Positions 28,884 through 29,752 of a stretch of 29,752 bases of DNA are shown here, piece after piece; within the stretch, counting starts at the first letter, position 1, and each line of letters starts with the position of its first letter. The DNA comes from Nemertoderma westbladi (Eukaryota > Xenacoelomorpha > Nemertodermatida > Nemertodermatidae): contig JAUCBJ010001328.1 in the NCBI GenBank assembly GCA_032718475.1, forward strand, positions 1 to 29,752, written 5' to 3'. The translations under genes and the position numbers were made by a program. The notes under the pieces are model-generated. The model searched no databases. It saw only the letters and a list, made by a program, of their open reading frames with translations, and was not told the origin of the DNA.

Positions 28884-28990
28884 TATGTCCGCTAAAGTAC
28901 ACATACAGAAGAAATGGCTTTTTATGTCCACTAAAACACCAGTACAGTAAGGAAACGGCTTTTGATGTCCGTTAAAACACCTACAGAGTA
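28884..28990. repeat. ~40-bp tandem repeat, three diverged units
   Basis: ATGTCC(G/A)(C/T)TAAA occurs at 28885, 28924 and 28965, each followed by ACAC and ACAG-containing sequence and an AAATGGCTTT or AAACGGCTTTT segment. The units are 39-41 bp. I see no function. Confidence 0.75.
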
Positions 28991-29034
28991 CTTTGCGGTA
29001 AAAATAACCGGCTAATTCCGCAAAAGCTTTTACA

Positions 29035-29157
29035 CACTGGGTCCACTTATGAGTCCATAGCTTTCCAAATCGCTTCTTGAACTGGGTTCCGGCCGAAAAC
29101 AATCCATTTCCAGAGATAAAATCTTGAAGATGGACGGAATTTCGGTTAACATTATTG
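29035..29157 (-). mobile_element. RTE-like endonuclease fragment (H2)
   Basis: The minus strand encodes VNRNSVHLQDFISGNGLF and SAGTQFKKRFGKLWTH, matching the endonuclease region of copies D (about 12768-12870) and E. It is joined at about 29158 to a C-terminal RT fragment from the same family, in the same orientation but in the wrong order for a single element. Confidence 0.8.
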
Positions 29158-29158
29158 C

Positions 29159-29752
29159 TAATATAGTGTCTGGTTGGAGATGTGTGCATTGTACTTGACA
29201 CAATGAACCCGGCGTAGCATTCTTGTGAATGTGCCATCCAGAGATTTGGTGTCCTCAGCAGTTAGAGCCCAGCATGGACTCCCATAGAGGAGTACTGGAA
29301 CTACTGCTGCTCTAAATAATCGGACCTTAAGTTTCCGATTAATTCTCGGTGACTTCCAAATCCTGGAAAGCCTATTCAAGGCTGCCCATGCCTTTCCCTT
29401 ACGTATTCGAAGGTCCTCACCTGACTTCCGGATCCATGATCCCAGGTAACAGAAGTCGTCCACATGCTCAAGCATACCATCCTTTGAGCTTATGCTCATC
29501 CGATCAGAGACTTGCTGAGGACTTTCAAAGTTAACGGTCAGAATTTTGGTCTTTCTGGAGTTAATAAAAAGACCAACACTAGAAGCAGCATGTTCTAATG
29601 AGCTGAGGAGCCGTTGGGCTCCCTCTAATGATTCTGAGAGTACTCCTAAGTCATCAGCAAAGTCTAGATCAGTTAGGTACTTGGCAGGATTTCCTCGACT
29701 TCTGGAGCCAGTAGGTGGAGTTATCATCACCCCATCATCATTATGATGATCT
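29159..29752 (-). mobile_element. RTE-like RT/C-terminal fragment (H1), cut by the window edge
   Basis: An open minus-strand frame from the window edge covers TPPTGSRSRG, the FADDL catalytic motif (codons at about 29661-29647), YLGSWIRKSGEDLRI and LLYGSPCWALTAEDTKSLDG, to HISNQTLY at about 29159. It is very close to copies E, F and G and shows no frameshift in the visible part. Homology stops abruptly before the normal C-terminus. Confidence 0.85.

Noticed and set aside
28696-28950. 84-codon plus-strand frame near a CpG-containing, CCAAT-like segment
   Set aside because: The frame runs into the 40-bp tandem repeats and has no recognisable domain; promoter-like motifs alone do not support a gene.

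Overview
The window is metazoan nuclear DNA, most likely from a marine invertebrate; I cannot name the species. Support for a eukaryotic animal: a TRIM-type RING/B-box gene, a C2H2 zinc-finger gene, a small spliced gene with GT/AG borders, APE-type non-LTR retrotransposons of at least two lineages, a piggyBac element with TTAA target duplication, and AT-rich intergenic DNA. Most of the sequence is mobile-element debris, and host genes are few.

Layout. 1-205 is a 33-bp minisatellite that runs off the left edge. 342-1166 is a candidate non-autonomous inverted-repeat element. 1251-3749 (-) is an intact, intronless TRIM-like gene with an in-frame 9-residue repeat block. 4780-5272 (+) is a possible two-exon fragment with a paired-CxxC motif. 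5440-7430 (-) is a decayed non-LTR element (LINE A, CR1/L2-like). 7697-8230 is a second inverted-repeat element. 8490-11231 is a piggyBac element with intact ends, TTAA on both sides, only the C-terminal zinc ribbon of its transposase, and a retrotransposon 3' remnant inside it. 11699-12500 (-) is a second CR1/L2-like fragment (LINE C).

From 12555 to 19168 lie three copies of one RTE-like family: D (+, internally deleted), E (-, nearly full length, frameshifted) and F (+, 5'-truncated with a fully open reverse transcriptase). F and part of E form a roughly 2-kb inverted repeat. After this come a GC-rich block, a small secreted cysteine-rich (Ly6-like) two-exon gene (20069-20601, -), a 3'-end scrap of the RTE family, intergenic DNA with a perfect 34-bp palindrome, a 62-bp tandem array (22776-23035), an old RTE relic (23198-23365), and a frameshifted C2H2 zinc-finger gene (23768-25509, -). 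RTE copy G (25515-27822, -) sits directly upstream of the zinc-finger start codon. The right edge holds chimeric RTE pieces (29035-29752).

The least expected signal is genome-wide litter of short TA-flanked palindromes, TAGGCCTA (11 copies) and TACCGGTA (8 copies), plus many TACTGTA. Two internal comparisons, one between RTE copies and one between tandem-repeat units, show GGCCTA-type 6-bp insertions exactly at a TA. I propose these are excision footprints of TA-targeting (Tc1/mariner-like) transposons. This is inference from sequence comparison inside the window.
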